In this document: positions 8,784 to 17,660 of the stretch, piece after piece
How the letters are laid out: the number at the start of each line of letters is the position of its first letter
How positions within the stretch are numbered: position 1 is the stretch's first letter
NCBI RefSeq assembly: GCF_000686525.1
Contig: NZ_JMKT01000009.1
Location: 1-64,000, forward strand
Source of the DNA: Desulfonatronovibrio hydrogenovorans DSM 9292
GTDB taxonomy: Bacteria; Desulfobacterota; Desulfovibrionia; Desulfovibrionales; Desulfonatronovibrionaceae
Direction: 5' to 3'
Length of the DNA stretch: 64,000 bases
Program-made: the position numbers and the translations under genes
Notes under the pieces: model-generated
Seen by the model: the letters and a program-made list of their open reading frames with translations, nothing else
The model's database searches: none
What the model was told of the DNA's origin: nothing

Positions 8784-9702
8784 ATCGTCCTTGGGGTCTT
8801 TTGTCCCGGTCCCTGGCCATGGAGATGAGGCGCTGGATCAAGGCATTGAAATCCAGACCGGCTGCCTGGGCGGACTTTGGGACAAGGCTGGTTTGGGTCA
8901 TCCCGGGCAGGGTATTAACCTCGAGAATATATGGTACTCCCTGTGGATCCACAAGAAAGTCTGTTCGACTGTAATCCCTGAGTCCCAGAATATGGTGAAC
9001 CTTAAGAGATAAACTGGTGATCTGCTCAGTCAATTCTGGTGATACCGGGGCAGGGCAGATTTCCTTGGCTCCATCAATGTCATATTTGCTGGCATAGTTA
9101 AAGAATGACCCTTTTACTGGTTGAATTAAAATAGGAGGCAGGGGCCTGTCATCCAGCACAGCGCAGGTCAGTTCTGTTCCAGTGATATATTTTTCCAGAA
9201 TCACTTCAAATTTCTGGGCCGGGATATCTTTCAAGTAAAAGTCAAGATCCTGCTGGTTTTCCAGGACAGCCATGCCCAGACTGGATCCTCCGGTATTGGG
9301 CTTGGCCACCAGAGGAAACTCCAGACCTTCCGGGACCGGCTGGTTGGGGCCGGTGATCAGGGTCCAGTCCGGTGTGGGCAGGTGGTGGTTGCGAAAAATC
9401 TGTTTGGAAAGAGCCTTGTTCAGGGCAAGATATGACCCCATGGGGCCAGTGCCTTGATATGGGAGGCCAATATCATCCAAAAGGGCCTGGATGGTTCCAT
9501 CCTCGCCAGGCAGGCCGTGAAGATTGATAAAAGCAAGGTCAAAGTCCCTGGCCATGGCCGCAAGCTTACCCAGGTCCGGAGACAGGTCCAGGAAAAAAAC
9601 CTGGTGGCCCAGGTTGTTCAAGGCTTTTTCGATCTGGGCGGCTCCCTTCAGGGAGACCTCTCTTTCCTCAGACCATCCGCCGGCTATTAAAAGTACACGC
9701 AT
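8776..9702 (-). CDS. ddl: D-alanine--D-alanine ligase
   Basis: 308 aa, typical of DdlB. Starts with VLLIAGGWSEEREVSLKGA (GG-S-E-x-E-VS motif), then HGLPGEDGTIQALLDDIGLPYQG, and the ATP-grasp domain with GGSSLGM and EVNTLPGMTQTSLVPK at the C-terminus. It joins two D-Ala in the cytoplasm for peptidoglycan. It overlaps the upstream HD-domain gene by 35 bp and the downstream waaA by 8 bp, showing tight coupling of the envelope genes. Confidence 0.97.
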   Translation of the reverse strand: MRVLLIAGGWSEEREVSLKGAAQIEKALNNLGHQVFFLDLSPDLGKLAAMARDFDLAFINLHGLPGEDGTIQALLDDIGLPYQGTGPMGSYLALNKALSKQIFRNHHLPTPDWTLITGPNQPVPEGLEFPLVAKPNTGGSSLGMAVLENQQDLDFYLKDIPAQKFEVILEKYITGTELTCAVLDDRPLPPILIQPVKGSFFNYASKYDIDGAKEICPAPVSPELTEQITSLSLKVHHILGLRDYSRTDFLVDPQGVPYILEVNTLPGMTQTSLVPKSAQAAGLDFNALIQRLISMARDRDKRPQGRYE

Positions 9703-10258
9703 TAAGATCTATTCCGGTTTTTTGATTGAGTTGGTCCTGAATAGTCAGGGCCTGATCAAGGGACCTTTGAATTAATCCCTTCATTCTATGGTTTGTGCCG
9801 TATCTTGCAAACAGGTCTTCAAATCTGGCCTCAAGGGAGACTATCCGGTCATGCATGACTCTTTTGTCGCTGTAAATAAGCACCAGGGGCAGAAAAAATT
9901 TCTCAACATCAACCTCTCCGGGCCAGTAGACATGGTGCATCACTCCCTGGGCAATGGCCGGGTTGCCGGAAATCTCCATGACCAGACTGGCCCCAAGCTG
10001 ATGGTGGTAGCCTCCATGTTCTATGCAGTATAGTTTCCCCAAATCGTGCAGAAGGGCAGAAGCTACAACAGCCTCAATGGGAACATTGAGCCAGGATTTT
10101 GAAAGCAGGCAGATCTCCTGAGCAATAATGGCCACCAAGCGGCTGTGCTCTCTTATGTGCTCGGGAAGATTGAATTCCTGCCAGTATCTGAAGCACTGGT
10201 CTTTGTCAGGGATTTTCCAGCTTGAGTCGTAAGGGTAATATGAAGGCTTAAAGCTCAT
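9668..10258 (-). CDS. HD-domain protein (putative metal-dependent phosphohydrolase)
   Basis: 196 aa. The HD motif is in ASALLHDLGKLYCIEHGGYHH, with an earlier His in LPEHIREHSRLVAIIAQEI and a later one in QGVMHHVYWPG, the ligand order of small HD-superfamily hydrolases. The substrate is unknown; nucleotides or cyclic dinucleotides are typical of the superfamily. It heads the leftward envelope run and overlaps ddl by 35 bp. It is divergent from hypC across about 160 bp. Confidence 0.85.
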   Translation of the reverse strand: MSFKPSYYPYDSSWKIPDKDQCFRYWQEFNLPEHIREHSRLVAIIAQEICLLSKSWLNVPIEAVVASALLHDLGKLYCIEHGGYHHQLGASLVMEISGNPAIAQGVMHHVYWPGEVDVEKFFLPLVLIYSDKRVMHDRIVSLEARFEDLFARYGTNHRMKGLIQRSLDQALTIQDQLNQKTGIDLNACTFNSRRMV

Positions 10259-10420
10259 AGTTTGATACAGACGGTTGAAACCTTACCGATAACAATCAAA
10301 TTTACCATCATGATGGTTAAAAGGCAAAATAAAAGTTTCAGCCTTTTTGACTGCTCATGTTGACCTTTGGGCATTGCCTGACTATGTAAATTGACTGCCA
10401 AAAAAAACCGGGAGGTTCTT

Positions 10421-10651
10421 ATGTGTCTTGCCGTGCCCATGGAAATAATGTCCATCGAAGATAACGTGGCCCACGTGGAAGTAGGGGGGGTGAAAAACCA
10501 GGTTCGTCTGGACATCATTGATGAACCTCCTCAGGTGGGCGATTTTGTCATTGTCCATGCAGGCTTTGCCTTGCGCCGGATTGACCGGGAGGAAGGACTT
10601 GAAACCCTGAAATTATTTCAGGAGGGGCTGGGCCTTGAACTTATTAAATAA
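10421..10651 (+). CDS. hypC: Hydrogenase maturation chaperone HypC
   Basis: 76 aa. Starts with the invariant MCLAVP; Cys2 carries the Fe(CN)2CO precursor together with HypD and docks on the large subunit of [NiFe] hydrogenase. The start is fixed by this motif and by a GGGAGG ribosome site at 10410-10415. It also has VGDFVIVHAGFALRRID, the usual C-terminal strand-helix. It overlaps hypD by 17 bp. Confidence 0.97.
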   Translation: MCLAVPMEIMSIEDNVAHVEVGGVKNQVRLDIIDEPPQVGDFVIVHAGFALRRIDREEGLETLKLFQEGLGLELIK

Positions 10652-11717
10652 ATTCAAGGATCCTGAGCTCTGTCTGAATATTCTGGACCAGATAAAATCA
10701 GAGATTCAGGGCGAGTTCAGGTTTATGGAAGTTTGCGGGACCCATACGGTGGCCATTTTTCAAAGCGGAATAAGGACTCTTCTGCCTGAGTCCATTATCC
10801 ATGTATCAGGGCCGGGTTGTCCGGTCTGCGTTACCCATGATCGGGAAATTGCCTCTTATCTTGCTCTGGCTGAAAAGGATCTGATTCTGGCCACGTTTGG
10901 CGACCTGATCAAAGTCCCTGGTCCCGGGGGGAAGAATCTGAAAGCAGCCCAGGCCGAGGGGGCCCGGATAAAGATAGTTTATTCAGCCTTTGACGCCTTA
11001 AAGCTGGCCCTGGATCATCCCCAAGACAAAGTGGTCTTCCTGGGAGTCGGCTTTGAAACCACTGCCCCTACGGTTGCAGCAACCATCAAGATGGCGGCTG
11101 AACAAGGGGTCAGGAATTTTTCAGTCCTGTCCTTTCACAAGCTTGTTCCGCCGGCCCTGAAGGCCCTGGCAGCTGACAGGGACATCCAGGTGGACGGTCT
11201 GCTTCTGCCCGGGCACGTTTCAACCATTATCGGGCTTGAGCCGTACAGATTTCTGGCAGAGGAGTATCAGGTTCCTTCAGTCATCGGAGGATTCGAGCCT
11301 CTGGACATTCTCCAGGCAATTCTGATCATGATCAAGCAGAAAAACAAGGGCAGGCCCGAGGTTGTCAACAACTATAAGCGGGTGGTTCCGGATCAGGGCA
11401 ATGCCAAAGCCATTGAGACCATGTATGAAGTATTCAGGCCTGCAGATGCCCTGTGGCGCGGACTTGGAATCATTCCAGGCAGTGGGCTGGCTGTTGCTCA
11501 AAGGTATGAACAGTTTGACGCAGCCCTGGTCTTTGACCAGGAACTGCCCCAGGTGGATGAAATACCTGGATGTAAATGCGGTGAAGTCCTGAAGGGACTG
11601 ATATCTCCGGACCAGTGCCCCCTCTTTAGTACCAGGTGTACACCGGCCAACCCAGTGGGACCCTGCATGGTATCCACTGAGGGGTCATGTGCAGCCTACC
11701 ATAAATACAGATTGTAG
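10635..11717 (+). CDS. hypD: Hydrogenase maturation protein HypD
   Basis: 360 aa. Contains the family cysteine signatures FMEVCGTHTVAIFQSGIR, VSGPGCPVCVTH and the C-terminal 4Fe-4S ligand set CKCGEVL, CPLFSTRCTPANPVGPCMVS. HypD, with HypC, is the scaffold on which the Fe(CN)2CO moiety is assembled in the cytoplasm. It overlaps hypC and is followed 62 bp later by hypE. HypF, HypA and HypB are not in the window. Confidence 0.97.
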   Translation: MNLLNKFKDPELCLNILDQIKSEIQGEFRFMEVCGTHTVAIFQSGIRTLLPESIIHVSGPGCPVCVTHDREIASYLALAEKDLILATFGDLIKVPGPGGKNLKAAQAEGARIKIVYSAFDALKLALDHPQDKVVFLGVGFETTAPTVAATIKMAAEQGVRNFSVLSFHKLVPPALKALAADRDIQVDGLLLPGHVSTIIGLEPYRFLAEEYQVPSVIGGFEPLDILQAILIMIKQKNKGRPEVVNNYKRVVPDQGNAKAIETMYEVFRPADALWRGLGIIPGSGLAVAQRYEQFDAALVFDQELPQVDEIPGCKCGEVLKGLISPDQCPLFSTRCTPANPVGPCMVSTEGSCAAYHKYRL

Positions 11718-11779
11718 CCTGCTTCTGACCGGCAGATCTTCTGCAGAACTTCCAAGACTTAAAAAAAATGGAATACTAA

Positions 11780-12787
11780 ATGCCTGAAAGAATAATCCTT
11801 GATTACGGCAGTGGTGGAAAAGCTTCACAAAGACTGATCAAGAATCTGTTCATGAAGCACTTTGCCAACCCGGGTTTGAACAGGATGGATGATGCAGCAT
11901 TGATTTTGGATCTGCAGGGCCCTCTGTCCATGAGCACGGACACCTTTACAGTGGATCCTGTCTTTTTCCCAGGCGGGGACATCGGGTCCCTGGCTGTGCA
12001 TGGCACTGTCAATGATGTAGCCATGCTGGGAGCTGTGCCAAAATATATCAGCTGTGCTTTTATTCTGGAGGAAGGGCTGGTCATGGATGACCTTGAGAGG
12101 ATTGTCCAGTCCATGGCCCGGGCTTCTTCACATGCAGGAGTGCAGATAATTACTGGAGACACCAAGGTCGTGCCCAGGGGGGCTGTGGACAAGATCTTCA
12201 TAAACACCACCGGCATAGGTCTGGTGGTTGCTGACCCTGCACCTTCAGGTCACCGGGCAGAGCCAGGAGATGCCATCCTGATCAGTGGAAGCATGGGTGA
12301 TCATGGTCTGGCCATCTTGTCTCACCGCCAGGGTATTGCTTTTGAAACTGATGTGCTGAGCGATTCCCAGGCCTTGAACCATCTTATCCTGAGGCTGATC
12401 CGGGAAGTCGGAGACATTCATGTCCTCCGGGATCCTACCAGGGGAGGGCTGGCCACTACTTTGAATGAAATAGCTCAGCAGTCAGATCTTGAATTCATCA
12501 TTGATCAGGAGTTGATTCCCATCAAGGAGGCTGTTGAAGGCGGCTGTTCTTTTCTGGGTCTGGACCCACTTTATCTGGCCAATGAAGGCAAGTTCATCTG
12601 CATCTTGCCCGAATCTCTGGCTACCAAGGCCCTGGACATCATGCGCAATGATCCGGCTGGGCAGGATGCAGCCTTTATCGGGCGGGTGGCAGAAGGCAGA
12701 AATGGAAAGGTGGTGCTGAAGACTGCACTGGGTGGACACAGACTGCTGGATATGCTGGAGGGGGAGCAGCTGCCAAGGATTTGTTGA
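11780..12787 (+). CDS. hypE: Hydrogenase maturation protein HypE
   Basis: 335 aa. A PurM-like ATPase: LDYGSGGKASQRLIKNLF at the N-terminus, MDDAALI, SMSTDTFTVDPVFFPGGDIG and DPTRGGLATTLNEIA. It ends with PRIC; the terminal Cys is carbamoylated by HypF and dehydrated to thiocyanate, the source of the cyanide ligands. The intact C-terminus argues that the gene is functional. It sits after hypCD and 10 bp before a small membrane gene. Confidence 0.97.
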   Translation: MPERIILDYGSGGKASQRLIKNLFMKHFANPGLNRMDDAALILDLQGPLSMSTDTFTVDPVFFPGGDIGSLAVHGTVNDVAMLGAVPKYISCAFILEEGLVMDDLERIVQSMARASSHAGVQIITGDTKVVPRGAVDKIFINTTGIGLVVADPAPSGHRAEPGDAILISGSMGDHGLAILSHRQGIAFETDVLSDSQALNHLILRLIREVGDIHVLRDPTRGGLATTLNEIAQQSDLEFIIDQELIPIKEAVEGGCSFLGLDPLYLANEGKFICILPESLATKALDIMRNDPAGQDAAFIGRVAEGRNGKVVLKTALGGHRLLDMLEGEQLPRIC

Positions 12788-12797
12788 GGATCAAGCT

Positions 12798-13022
12798 ATG
12801 AACGACTGGTCCGCAATAGGCAAGGCCATCATTTTGGCCGGAGTGGTGCTGGTAATCATTGGGCTGGCAGTCCTGTTCAAAGACAAGCTGCCCCTGGGCA
12901 TGGGACGGCTGCCAGGGGACATTACCATTGAAAGGGATAACTTCAGGTTTTATTTTCCACTGGGCACAAGCATTGTCATCAGCATCATCCTGACCCTTAT
13001 TTTTTCCATATGGAAAAAATAA
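12798..13022 (+). CDS. DUF2905-type small membrane protein
   Basis: 74 aa with two membrane segments, about 9-27 (AIILAGVVLVIIGLAVLF) and 54-72. Between them is LPLGMGRLPGDITIERDNFRFYFPLG, the conserved DUF2905 block. Function unknown. The start is the ATG at 12798, after hypE. The last 12 codons and the stop lie inside a 48-bp perfect palindrome. Confidence 0.85.
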   Translation: MNDWSAIGKAIILAGVVLVIIGLAVLFKDKLPLGMGRLPGDITIERDNFRFYFPLGTSIVISIILTLIFSIWKK

Positions 13023-13033
13023 GGGTCAGGATG
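12986..13033. terminator. 48-bp perfect palindrome between convergent genes (probable bidirectional terminator)
   Basis: The 24 bases 12986-13009 (CATCCTGACCC, then TTATTTTTTCCAT) are the exact reverse complement of 13010-13033. The centre is CCATATGG with no required loop. It straddles the DUF2905 stop and lies between the convergent DUF2905 (+) and gltX (-) genes. The T6/A6 runs are inside the arms rather than after them; a further T6 follows at about 13058 on the + strand. Termination in both directions is the simplest reading. Confidence 0.6.
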
Positions 13034-13099
13034 TGCCCGGGATATGGCCGGTCATTTTTTCAACATTTGACCTTAATTCACACCGCTTCTCTAAAATAA

Positions 13100-14491
13100 T
13101 CAGCCGGAAGCCCGCTTTAAACGGTTCAGTACTTTTTCTCTGCCAAGGACCTCCATGGTTTCAAAAAGGCCTGGACTGGCGGTTTTTCCGCTGATGGCAA
13201 CCCGTAAAGGCTGGGCAATGGCCTTGAATTTGATCTTTTTCTCCTGGATATAGGCACTGAATTCCTGTTCAAGACTGTTCTGGTCGAATTCATTCAGATT
13301 ATTATCCAGTCTGAAAGCAATTTCCTTTAGATATTCTTTGGCTTCAGGGGTCAGGAATTTGGCCACGGCCTTGTTATCAAAGGCCAGGTTTGTGTCTTCA
13401 ACCAGAAAAAACTCTGCCATCTCAGCCATTTCCTGCATGGTTCCGGCTCTGGTCTGAAGCAGGGGGATGATTTGCTCCAGGTAGCTGCGATCATTCGGGA
13501 TCAGCTCCGGAGCAAGATGCTCTGTCAGGATATCAGCCAGCCTGGAGATGGCTGTTTCCTTGATGTAGTGGGAATTGAGCCAGGTCAGTTTGTTCACATC
13601 AAAGACACAGGCTGAAGATCCCAGATTGTCCAGTGAGAATTTTTCAATCAGGTCCTGTCTGGAAAAAATTTCCTCATCCTGGTACGACCAGCCAAGACGG
13701 ACCAGGTAATTAAGCATGGCCTCAGGCAAATAGCCCATTTCCTTGTAGGCCATGACTGAAAGAGCTCCGTGTCTCTTGGACAGTTTTTTCTTATCCGGTC
13801 CCAGGATCATGGGGACATGACCGAACAGGGGGAGGTCTGCTCCCAGGGCCTGGTAGATCAGTATCTGTTTGGGTGTATTGTTGATGTGATCGTCCCCGCG
13901 CAGGATATGGGTCATTTTCATCTCAATGTCATCTACTACCACAGCCAGGTTATAAGTGGGAGAGCCGTCCTTTCTCTGGAGCACAAAGTCATCAAGCTCC
14001 TGGTTGTCAAAAGAGATGGGCCCCTTGACCAGGTCCCGGAACATGGTCCGGCCGGTCAGGGGGGCCTTGAGCCTGACAACAGTGTCCGGCCCGGGTTTGA
14101 TCCCAGCGTCTCTGCATTGCCCATTGTATTTGGGTTTTTGTCCCTTTTGTCTGGCCTGTTCGCGCATCCTCTCCACCTCTTCCGGGGTGCAGGTGCAGTG
14201 GTAGGCGTTACCGCTTTCAACAAGTTTCTGGATATATTCTAAATATAAGCTGGTCCGTTCACTCTGGAAAAATGGTCCTTCATCGCAATCCAGCCCCAGC
14301 CAGTTCATGGCGTCAAGGATGGCTCCGGTCATTTCCGGGGTGGACCTTTGCTGGTCTGTGTCCTCTACTCTCAGGATGAAGCGTCCTTTGTTTTTTCTGG
14401 CAAAGAGCCAGCAGAAAATTGCGGTTCTGGCTCCTCCGATGTGCAGGTAACCGGTTGGACTGGGGGCAAACCTGGTTGCAATGGTCGTCAT
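13100..14491 (-). CDS. gltX: Glutamate--tRNA ligase
   Basis: 463 aa. Class I synthetase: HIGH-type motif in FAPSPTGYLHIGGARTAIF, zinc-like CTCTPEE / C region at about 100-130, and the KLSKR motif in KKLSKRHGALSVMAY. It charges tRNA-Glu (and possibly tRNA-Gln in organisms that use transamidation). I place the start at 14491, because a GAGG ribosome site lies 10 bp upstream; an ATG five codons earlier would put that site inside the gene. Leftward, convergent with the hyp cluster. Confidence 0.97.
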   Translation of the reverse strand: MTTIATRFAPSPTGYLHIGGARTAIFCWLFARKNKGRFILRVEDTDQQRSTPEMTGAILDAMNWLGLDCDEGPFFQSERTSLYLEYIQKLVESGNAYHCTCTPEEVERMREQARQKGQKPKYNGQCRDAGIKPGPDTVVRLKAPLTGRTMFRDLVKGPISFDNQELDDFVLQRKDGSPTYNLAVVVDDIEMKMTHILRGDDHINNTPKQILIYQALGADLPLFGHVPMILGPDKKKLSKRHGALSVMAYKEMGYLPEAMLNYLVRLGWSYQDEEIFSRQDLIEKFSLDNLGSSACVFDVNKLTWLNSHYIKETAISRLADILTEHLAPELIPNDRSYLEQIIPLLQTRAGTMQEMAEMAEFFLVEDTNLAFDNKAVAKFLTPEAKEYLKEIAFRLDNNLNEFDQNSLEQEFSAYIQEKKIKFKAIAQPLRVAISGKTASPGLFETMEVLGREKVLNRLKRASG

Positions 14492-14520
14492 AAAAATGTG
14501 CCTCAATCTACAGGATTATG

Positions 14521-14549
14521 AAAAAAATGGCGGACCATAAAGGCCCGCC
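14521..14549 (-). terminator. Rho-independent terminator of the nfu gene
   Basis: On the minus strand GGCGGGCC-TTTAT-GGTCCGCC forms an 8-bp stem with one G-U pair and a 5-nt loop, followed by ATTTTTTT. It lies 26 bp after the nfu stop and ahead of gltX. Confidence 0.85.
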
Positions 14550-14574
14550 CGTGACTTTTAATAAAAAGATTCTA

Positions 14575-14805
14575 TTAGGATACCGGCTCTACACCCTTGA
14601 TCTCGGGCAGCTCCTTTAAAATCAAGCGTTCAATTCCATTTTTCAGGGTCATCTGGGACATGGGGCAACCCTTGCAGGCCCCAGTCAGGCGGACCTTGAC
14701 AATATTCTGGTCAGTTACTTCCACCAGTTCCACATCTCCACCATCGGCCTGCAGGGAAGGCCTTATCTTGTCGAGTACAGCCTGAACTTTTTCCTTCATT
14801 TTCAT
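14575..14805 (-). CDS. NifU C-terminal-domain (Nfu-type) iron-sulfur scaffold/carrier
   Basis: 76 aa, a stand-alone Nfu domain: QADGGDVELVEVTDQNIVKVRL, then the CxxC cluster site in GACKGCPMSQMTLKNGIE. Two monomers bind one 4Fe-4S cluster through this CxxC and hand it to target proteins. It is monocistronic in appearance, closed by its own terminator. An organism with many Fe-S enzymes, as here, would need such a carrier. Confidence 0.93.
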   Translation of the reverse strand: MKMKEKVQAVLDKIRPSLQADGGDVELVEVTDQNIVKVRLTGACKGCPMSQMTLKNGIERLILKELPEIKGVEPVS

Positions 14806-14891
14806 CCTCCGTATAAAGTTAATTAATAATTCTGATGCTCAGGTTTGTCAAAACAGCCGGATCAAGTAGCCAGGAAGCGCTGTTGAAGATA

Positions 14892-15539
14892 CTATGTTCT
14901 GGATATGGCCTGAACAACCTCGTCGGCTGTGTCCACCAGCTGAAACATGGCAAAATCTTTTTCGCTGATGTAGCCATTGGTCAGGAGTTGATCCTTGAAC
15001 CAGTCAACTATTCCAGACCAGAAATCCTTGCCCACAAGAATTATGGGAAAGGGCTTGATGCGTTTGGTCTGGGTCAGGACCAGGGCTTCACTCAATTCGT
15101 CCAGGGTGCCGAACCCTCCGGGCATGACAACGTAGGCCTTGGCATACTTGATGAACATGACTTTTCTGACAAAAAAATACCGGAACTCACACCGAATATC
15201 GATAAAGTCGTTGGACTTCTGCTCAAAGGGCAGGTGGATGTGAAGACCTACTGAGCTGCCGTCACCTTCCATGGCTCCTCTGTTTCCGGCCTCCATCAGG
15301 CCTGGCCCCCCGCCGGTAATGACATTGAACCCGGATTCAGTAAGTTTTTTAGCGATATCAAAAGTCAGTCTGTAAACCGGATCGTTTTCCTTGACTCTGG
15401 CTGAGCCGAAAATGGAAACAGCCGGTCCCAGGTCGTTGAGCTTTTCAAAGGCATCCACGAATTCGGCCATGATTTTGAAAAGCCGCCAGGAATTAGCCTG
15501 GGACAGATCGTCAATAAGGTATTGTCTGGAATTTGCCAT
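14892..15539 (-). CDS. LOG-family (TIGR00730-type) nucleotide hydrolase
   Basis: 215 aa. Rossmann-like fold with VSIFGSARVKENDP, VITGGGPGLMEAGNRGAMEGDG and the family signature MPGGFGTLDELSEALVLTQT (PGGxGTxxE). Relatives cleave nucleoside monophosphates to the base and ribose 5-phosphate, and are called LONELY GUY proteins from the plant cytokinin pathway. The physiological substrate in this bacterium is unknown. Leftward, following the methyltransferase gene after about 165 bp. Confidence 0.9.
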   Translation of the reverse strand: MANSRQYLIDDLSQANSWRLFKIMAEFVDAFEKLNDLGPAVSIFGSARVKENDPVYRLTFDIAKKLTESGFNVITGGGPGLMEAGNRGAMEGDGSSVGLHIHLPFEQKSNDFIDIRCEFRYFFVRKVMFIKYAKAYVVMPGGFGTLDELSEALVLTQTKRIKPFPIILVGKDFWSGIVDWFKDQLLTNGYISEKDFAMFQLVDTADEVVQAISRT

Positions 15540-15704
15540 TATCTCTCCTGAAAGGATTTATTCTCAGCAGCTTGCTCTGCAGAATCAAGGCCTGTCCCGG
15601 GAACAGCCGGTGCTGGACAGGCGCTGTCCTGCAAACCGGTCCTATTACCGGCAATTTCCTGATAATTCAAGTCCTGGACAGTGGCGGGCCCGGTGGTGGC
15701 TGTT

Positions 15705-16688
15705 TCACCATCTCCGGGACAGGACAGACGGCCATGGGTCCTCCAGGTACGGTCTGAAATCACAGCCGATATCAGGCAGCGAATAAAGCCTGCCTTTCAG
15801 TTCTATGGCTCTGGGGTACATGAGATGCAAAGGTTTTCCAGGGATCTGGTGAAAATGGTTATCCTGGTTAAGAATAACCGCGTTTTTTCCAGAAATTTCT
15901 GCAGCAATGACCCGGGCCGGGAAGAAAAAGGCCTTGGCCAGCAGGTGGGAAAAGTTGGCAAAAAGAACTCGGTTGATTTTGATGAAGTCCTCTTTCCAGA
16001 GCCTGGCTGATGCTCCGGGCAGGGTTTCATTGGTCACACAGGTCACAGGCCTGTTTTTCAGACAATCATAAGAAGACACTTTTCTGGCATCTGCCATGGA
16101 CACTTTGCCCAGCCGCAGTGTCCGGGCAATAAGGGAGGTCCGCTCACAGGTGGGCTGATCTCTTTCCAGGCCAATGATTTCCATCCGGCTGAACCTGTTC
16201 CGGCGGGCTGCGATCTGCTGGGCAAGCATGAGGATCCCGGTACCGGCACCGATGTCCAGACCGAGAAATGTATCTTTGTATTCATCCGGGTTCAGGGTCT
16301 GGCCTGCGATTTCCCGGAAAATGGCGGCGGACTTGGGAATATCCGCCAGCATGGCCAGGGCGAAGCCGTACTTTAAGAGGGTGGCCCGAAGTTCCTTTTG
16401 ATCCCAGAGCAGCTCGCTTCCCAGTCTTCGATGCACAAAAGCATCAAAGCCGGCAGAAATTTCTTTGAGGCTGATTACTGTTTCAATGCTGCCGGGATGG
16501 ATATAAGCATGGAAATACTTGACCAGGATGTTCATGATGTCCTGGTCTGTAACCAGGTGGTCCGGACATGACGCTTTTTCTATGTCCTGGACCAGGGAAG
16601 TGGGCGAGTATATACCGGGTTTGAGTATGTTCCGGTCAAGAGGTGGACGGAGCAAGAGCCTGAGGCTGGCGGACTGAATACTGTTCAA
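15705..16688 (-). CDS. SAM-dependent methyltransferase-like protein
   Basis: 327 aa. Residues 1-130 are an uncharacterised helical region. At about 140-155 lies the SAM-binding motif I in TFLGLDIGAGTGILMLAQQ, followed by an acidic motif II strand ending MEIIGLERDQ and a later MADARKV. The post-motif IV element is not the NPPF/NPPY of DNA or protein-N methyltransferases, so the target is unclear. It is 15 bp downstream of the TPR gene in a leftward pair. I do not recognise a named family. Confidence 0.7.
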   Translation of the reverse strand: MNSIQSASLRLLLRPPLDRNILKPGIYSPTSLVQDIEKASCPDHLVTDQDIMNILVKYFHAYIHPGSIETVISLKEISAGFDAFVHRRLGSELLWDQKELRATLLKYGFALAMLADIPKSAAIFREIAGQTLNPDEYKDTFLGLDIGAGTGILMLAQQIAARRNRFSRMEIIGLERDQPTCERTSLIARTLRLGKVSMADARKVSSYDCLKNRPVTCVTNETLPGASARLWKEDFIKINRVLFANFSHLLAKAFFFPARVIAAEISGKNAVILNQDNHFHQIPGKPLHLMYPRAIELKGRLYSLPDIGCDFRPYLEDPWPSVLSRRW

Positions 16689-16703
16689 GCCTGGTCCTTC
16701 TGT

Positions 16704-17516
16704 TTATTCCTTGTTTTTCCTGGTCTTGTTCATGGTGAAGTTGAGCATCTTCCTGGCCTGGTCAAAGTCCGGATTGATCTTCAGGGCTTTCTCAGCACAA
16801 AGTCTGGCCTCTGTTAATTTCCCGGCATCAATGTAAAGCCTGCCCAGGTTGAAGTGCAGGTATTCGTCCTTGGAATGAATCTGGATGGCCTGCTGATAGG
16901 CCTTTTCCGAATCTTCAAAACGTCCGAGCTTTCTAAGGGCCATTCCCAGGCGGTTATAAATATGAACTGAACCTGGATTGTCCTTGTAGGCCAGTTTAAG
17001 ATACTCAATGGCCTTCTGGTATTCCTGGGCATTGATGAGCAGGTCGGTGATGTCGATTTTCAGTTCAAAGTCTTTGTCAAAATCCCGGACCAGTTTTTTG
17101 AAGATGGCCTGGGCATTATCAATATCTTTTTCATCCAGGCGCTGCCTGGCCTGGGCAAGGGATTCTCTTTTTCTTTTTTCCAGCTCGGCCAGGGTGTCCT
17201 TGGCATTGTCCGCCAGGGAATTCTGCATGGCATTCAGGAGTTCCCGCAGATTTTCAACCAACTCTTTTTCTTTGCCTGACTCAAAGGTCAAAAGGATAGG
17301 ATAAATTTCCCTGACTTTGGGATGGCTGTTCACCAGGTAGACGGTTTTGTCCAGAAGATCGGCAAATTCTTTTTTTTCATTTTGCAGCAGATTGCCTTTG
17401 AGATAGGTCAGCAGACCATCATAAAATGCGTTTACAGCCGGCAGGATCTTGTTCTGCTTGAGAAGGGAAGATACACTGTTCAGATTTTTACGGGCTTTGG
17501 TTATTTCGTTGGACAT
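16704..17516 (-). CDS. TPR-repeat protein
   Basis: 270 aa. The N-terminal half is helical and charged (KARKNLNSVSSLLKQNKILP, then EKRKRESLAQARQRLDEKD). From about 135 there are three to four tetratricopeptide repeats, such as AIEYLKLAYKDNPGSVHIYN, KAYQQAIQIHSKDEYLHFNL and CAEKALKINPDFDQARKML. No signal peptide. Such proteins are adaptors; the partner is unknown, perhaps the methyltransferase encoded immediately downstream. Confidence 0.85.
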   Translation of the reverse strand: MSNEITKARKNLNSVSSLLKQNKILPAVNAFYDGLLTYLKGNLLQNEKKEFADLLDKTVYLVNSHPKVREIYPILLTFESGKEKELVENLRELLNAMQNSLADNAKDTLAELEKRKRESLAQARQRLDEKDIDNAQAIFKKLVRDFDKDFELKIDITDLLINAQEYQKAIEYLKLAYKDNPGSVHIYNRLGMALRKLGRFEDSEKAYQQAIQIHSKDEYLHFNLGRLYIDAGKLTEARLCAEKALKINPDFDQARKMLNFTMNKTRKNKE

Positions 17517-17660
17517 TACGGGTGGCTCCGGATCCGGCTGGTTGAGATTACCTGGGTGCCTATGGCCGGAAATTTTGCTTATGGCTCAGATTAGGTGTTA
17601 CCGATGTCTTTGTCAAAAGGTGGATTAATCCCTAACACGTCCTTCATCATGGTGCCAGGA

